From Protula sp. h YS-2021 (lineage: Eukaryota; Annelida; Polychaeta; Sabellida; Serpulidae): a stretch of 64,000 nucleotides of DNA. How positions within the stretch are numbered: position 1 is the first letter of the stretch; each line of letters opens with the position of its first letter. The stretch covers positions 50,144,188 through 50,208,187 of the forward strand of contig OX457031.1 of NCBI GenBank assembly GCA_949752745.1. The letters run 5' to 3'. The position numbers were made by a program, and so were the translations under genes. This document shows, one piece after another, positions 60,976 to 64,000 of this stretch. The notes beneath the pieces are model-generated. The model was not told the DNA's origin. It made no database searches and was given only the letters and a program-made list of their open reading frames with translations.

Positions 60976-61500
60976 ACTAGAACCTCATTTCGCTAGCGAA
61001 ATGTTAAACACTTGACAAAAATTAAAACGCACAAATACTTCCTTCAATGGGTTATTTGTTGAATAATATATTGCAAACAACACAGCTTGAATACGTCTGA
61101 TAAGCCGAGTAGTGTTTGGTTTGGGTTGACTTAAGGTTTTATTGGCTGATCAGGTATATACGCCGTGTTATCTATTTACGCAGTGAGAGCTCGCACAAAG
61201 CCTATCAACTGTTTTTTGTGCTATGCGATAAATGCTCCACATTTACTTGCAAAAAATACACTCTTTTCACATGGCGTTTTAAACAAGAAAACGAAATCGA
61301 AGAAGAAAATAAAAAGTGTCATGCACACGTTTATATCAAGTCCCAAGTTTCGTGGCCCTGTGGCCCGTAGTGTCAGCTGAGTAGATGACACAAAAAATCT
61401 CATTCACTGTCAAGAAAAGAAAAGATACCAACGGCTGCTCGCACAAATTCAGAAACACCTTGCAAGCCAAAGGCTGGTCAAGTCTTAATGAATGCTCTAC
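60976..61500 (+). repeat. dispersed repeat R1, copy B (uninterrupted)
   Basis: Same order as copy A: palindrome CATTTCGCTAGCGAAATG at 60986-61003, 'gaatacgtctgataagccga', 'gtgtcatgcacacgtttata', then directly 'gataccaacggctgctcgca' without the 2.36-kb segment present in copy A. Confidence 0.8.
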
Positions 61501-64000
61501 TGTAGACGGTGGGTGAGCAAATGTGGCGTGTCTGTGATGTAAGCTTGTAATATCAGTCTGACCAGCAGTTTAACTGCCACCTTTGAATGTAATTATACTT
61601 GCTATTAAGAACATTCGGTTTGCTACCTTATTATTTTTTCATTCATTCATTTTTGCCCATATTTCCCAAAAACGTTAAAGTGTATTTTATATGAGAAGTT
61701 CTATACCTCTATACTTCTATTTTCTGTTTTATTTATTTTTATTTATTTTTGTTTTTAGCATTTTCCGGATTTCACCTAGCTCAACAAAACAATTGGCTAA
61801 AAATTGAACATTTGTGTTCGCGAAGAGTGAACCGTTTATATTGTTACAAGATTGCCATGATGTCACATTGATGTTTATGACGTCATAATCATTTGTTTGT
61901 CCCTGTACGTGTTTCGGCTGATTATGGAAGTCTACAACGTCCACCTACAGACGATGTTCAGGCGTCGAGAGAACGACCTTGTATGGATGCGTAGGTGAAA
62001 ATATTAAACAGAATCACCATCTAGGCAGTGACGATTATAATATCGTGGCCGTAGCTCCGTCAAAGAATAACCCTTAGGTCATCCGGTAACACAGGATATG
62101 AATGAAGTCAGAAAAAACTTGCGCACTTCTGAAATTTCCATATTTTGCGTCTTCATCTTGGTCAGTTCATCGCGACCTGTCAGGGCTTATTTTTCACGCA
62201 AGAAATAACATGATGGATTGTTCTTTAGTGGTGATCTCGACGTCTTCATCATGTCGATTTTTCGACATCTCTTTAAAACGTCGATTTTCCAAAGTCTGTT
62301 CGAGATTGCACCAAAGACATTGACTAGACCCAGAAGAAAAAGGGGGGTTTTTGGTTGTGGCGACCAAAAGCAACGTCTGAACAACGTTGCCTTTTTAGCG
62401 TTTGTTCAACGTTGTGTCAAAGACATTGAACTATGGTCGCGAGCAATCACAGCTAAATTACATCCAGATTTAATATCGACGTCGGGATGTTAACTGTTTA
62501 TTTATGCCAACAGCTGAGTTAGGCAGAATTTGGTTGAGACATGTAGCGTAGCATTAATGTAAACAAAGGTCTTAAAAGAATTCTAACTTTTAACATTTAT
62601 GGTCGAAATTTTTTGTGGTCCCAAATTTTGTGTAATTTCCGACTCTTGTTGGGGAAAACGGTCTAGTTGCTTTTTCGACACAGTTACAGACACGGACAGA
62701 ACAGACAGCGCAGAAATATTCTACTGCACTCTATAAAAAGACCAAAAGAAGTGTCTTGAACCGGTCTGGGGTGGCGGGTGGCGTACTAATATTGGAGTAT
62801 TAATTAATAGAACTCCTTTTCACCAAATAAGATATTCGTTAGTCGTTTGGGGTGGCAGGGGGCGTACTCATATTGGAGTATTAATTGAAAAATTCCTTTT
62901 TCACCAAATAAGATTCGTTAGCCAGTCGGAACGCACATGGTGACGGCAATCATAGGACAAAAACGAGACAGGCACTATTTTTGTTGCTTTTTTTGTTGGA
63001 CGCGGAATGCGGTTCCAAAACCACTACCCTCACCCCTCCCTTGTGGGAAACGCTGAGTACTGACTGAAAATTATCCCCATTTTAAAACAAAACTGGCACT
63101 TCGCGCGGACTCTAAAATTATCCCACCATTTTCTCAGCGTTGATTTTTTGGACGCACCTGTTAACACATGCTCCCAAGTGCGCCCACCCCACCCCCGGTT
63201 TTTTTTTTTTTTTTTTTTTTTTTTTGGTGATTGTTCTATTGTGACCATTGTGCAGGAATAAGTATAATTAGCGAAAAATGAATGTTCTTCACAATAAATG
63301 AATAACGGGAAGTAGGAATCACCGAAACCGAAACGACGAGTTTGGCTTTTTTATGTGTCTCTGCAACAGTGCCACGAGAATTGGTGCGGAAACAGAACAA
63401 GACACCAAAGATTTCTGTGCATGAAATTATACCAGGCATCCTTTGTTGTTCAACAGCCAACCTTCTACGGTGGTTCGGTCTGTTGTGTGTAACACCTTTT
63501 TACTTCGAAGACTCACTGGGGATTCCGCGAAAATAGTACTCATAAAAGAGAGGGACTACTTTTTAAAATATCCATTCGCCATGTGTTTATACACGACAGA
63601 TAGAGTTTCTCAGAGGTGAACTGTTTTATAACAACGCCAGGCACCAACATTAAAACATGACAAAGCTCGCCACCCCTCCATCGGTACTTTGTACAATGCT
63701 GCTTGGTCCATTTCGTCATAGATATTTTAGGAAATAATTTCGTCACCTCTTACATTTCATCAACCAGTTTTGATGTGGAACTGCAGGAGTTTAGATGCAA
63801 CGCGCCAGACACTGAAACCCCCCCCCCTCCCGCACCCCCCTCCCGCACCCCCCTCCCGCACCCCCCACCCGCACCTCAGAAGTTACACTACTCTCAGAGG
63901 TACCGTTTTTGCCACTATTGTTTTTATATCTAGAGTCTTGTGGTTTTAAATCGATAACGCACATGACCCAGACTGTAAATGTAAAATCATTATTCAATGT
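61501..64000. other. non-coding stretch with repeats
   Basis: 62200-62480 is an ACGT-motif copy. 62760-62920 has two direct copies of 'ggggtggc(a)ggg(t)ggcgtact' followed by 'attggagtattaatt'. A T run lies at 63199-63225 and a 14-bp (CCCCTCCCGCACCC)n tandem at 63818-63872. No gene supported. Confidence 0.6.

Overview
This is eukaryotic, animal-type DNA. Genes have introns with GT/AG borders, intergenic space is AT-rich, and repeats are dense. A nicotinic-type receptor, an intronless LRR receptor, a DIRS retrotransposon, L2/CR1-like LINEs, Tc1 remnants and the 'gacggacagaca' dispersed repeats together suggest a marine lophotrochozoan, most likely a mollusc. The species cannot be named from the sequence.

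Host genes. (1) A Cys-loop, nicotinic acetylcholine receptor-like subunit lies on the minus strand. Seven exons at 11223-2815 join in phase from the ligand-binding domain to TM4; the signal-peptide exon was not found. Its introns hold a Tc1 remnant, a tRNA-derived SINE-like tract lies downstream of the gene, and a 37-bp minisatellite lies in one intron. (2) A four-exon gene on the plus strand (28080-32154) encodes an unrecognised secreted protein of about 170 residues. (3) An intact single-exon LRR transmembrane receptor (60531-58966, minus) has a signal peptide, about 14 LRRs, LRRCT, one TM helix and a 21-residue tail with a YTNM motif.

Mobile DNA. 17503-25608 is a DIRS-type tyrosine-recombinase retrotransposon (minus strand). 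It has gag, RT-RNase H and recombinase, inverted terminal repeats, and an internal complementary region that matches the fused outer ends. 25837-27715 is a two-part 23/22-bp minisatellite. LINE fragments lie at 41249-42298 and 45350-54440. Tc1 remnants lie near 3.8 kb, 33.8 kb and 35.5 kb. Four fold-back elements with tandem-repeat arms lie near 0.5, 11.8, 14.9 and 43.6 kb. One dispersed family is present near 40 kb and 61 kb.

The most notable feature is a 7.37-kb near-palindrome at 46151-53520, inserted into the second LINE at its RT catalytic box with a 6-bp target-site duplication (CCATAT). Its ends read AGTAGGGG...CCCCTACT. Its arms are about 2.6 kb and nearly identical. Its 2.1-kb centre carries two convergent genes: a PC4-like ssDNA-binding/coactivator protein and a C2H2 zinc-finger protein with an acidic helical tail. 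Each gene is preceded by an array of about 30 GTTGAACAT units lying at the inner end of an arm. No transposase, integrase or polymerase is visible. The 6-bp duplication and AG/CT ends resemble Polinton/Maverick elements, so a trans-mobilised, Polinton-like non-autonomous element with its own regulatory gene pair is my working inference.

The remaining intervals (about 0.7-2.4, 16.2-17.5, 36-38.4, 54.8-57.6 and 61.5-64 kb) show only AT-rich sequence, homopolymers and degraded repeats.
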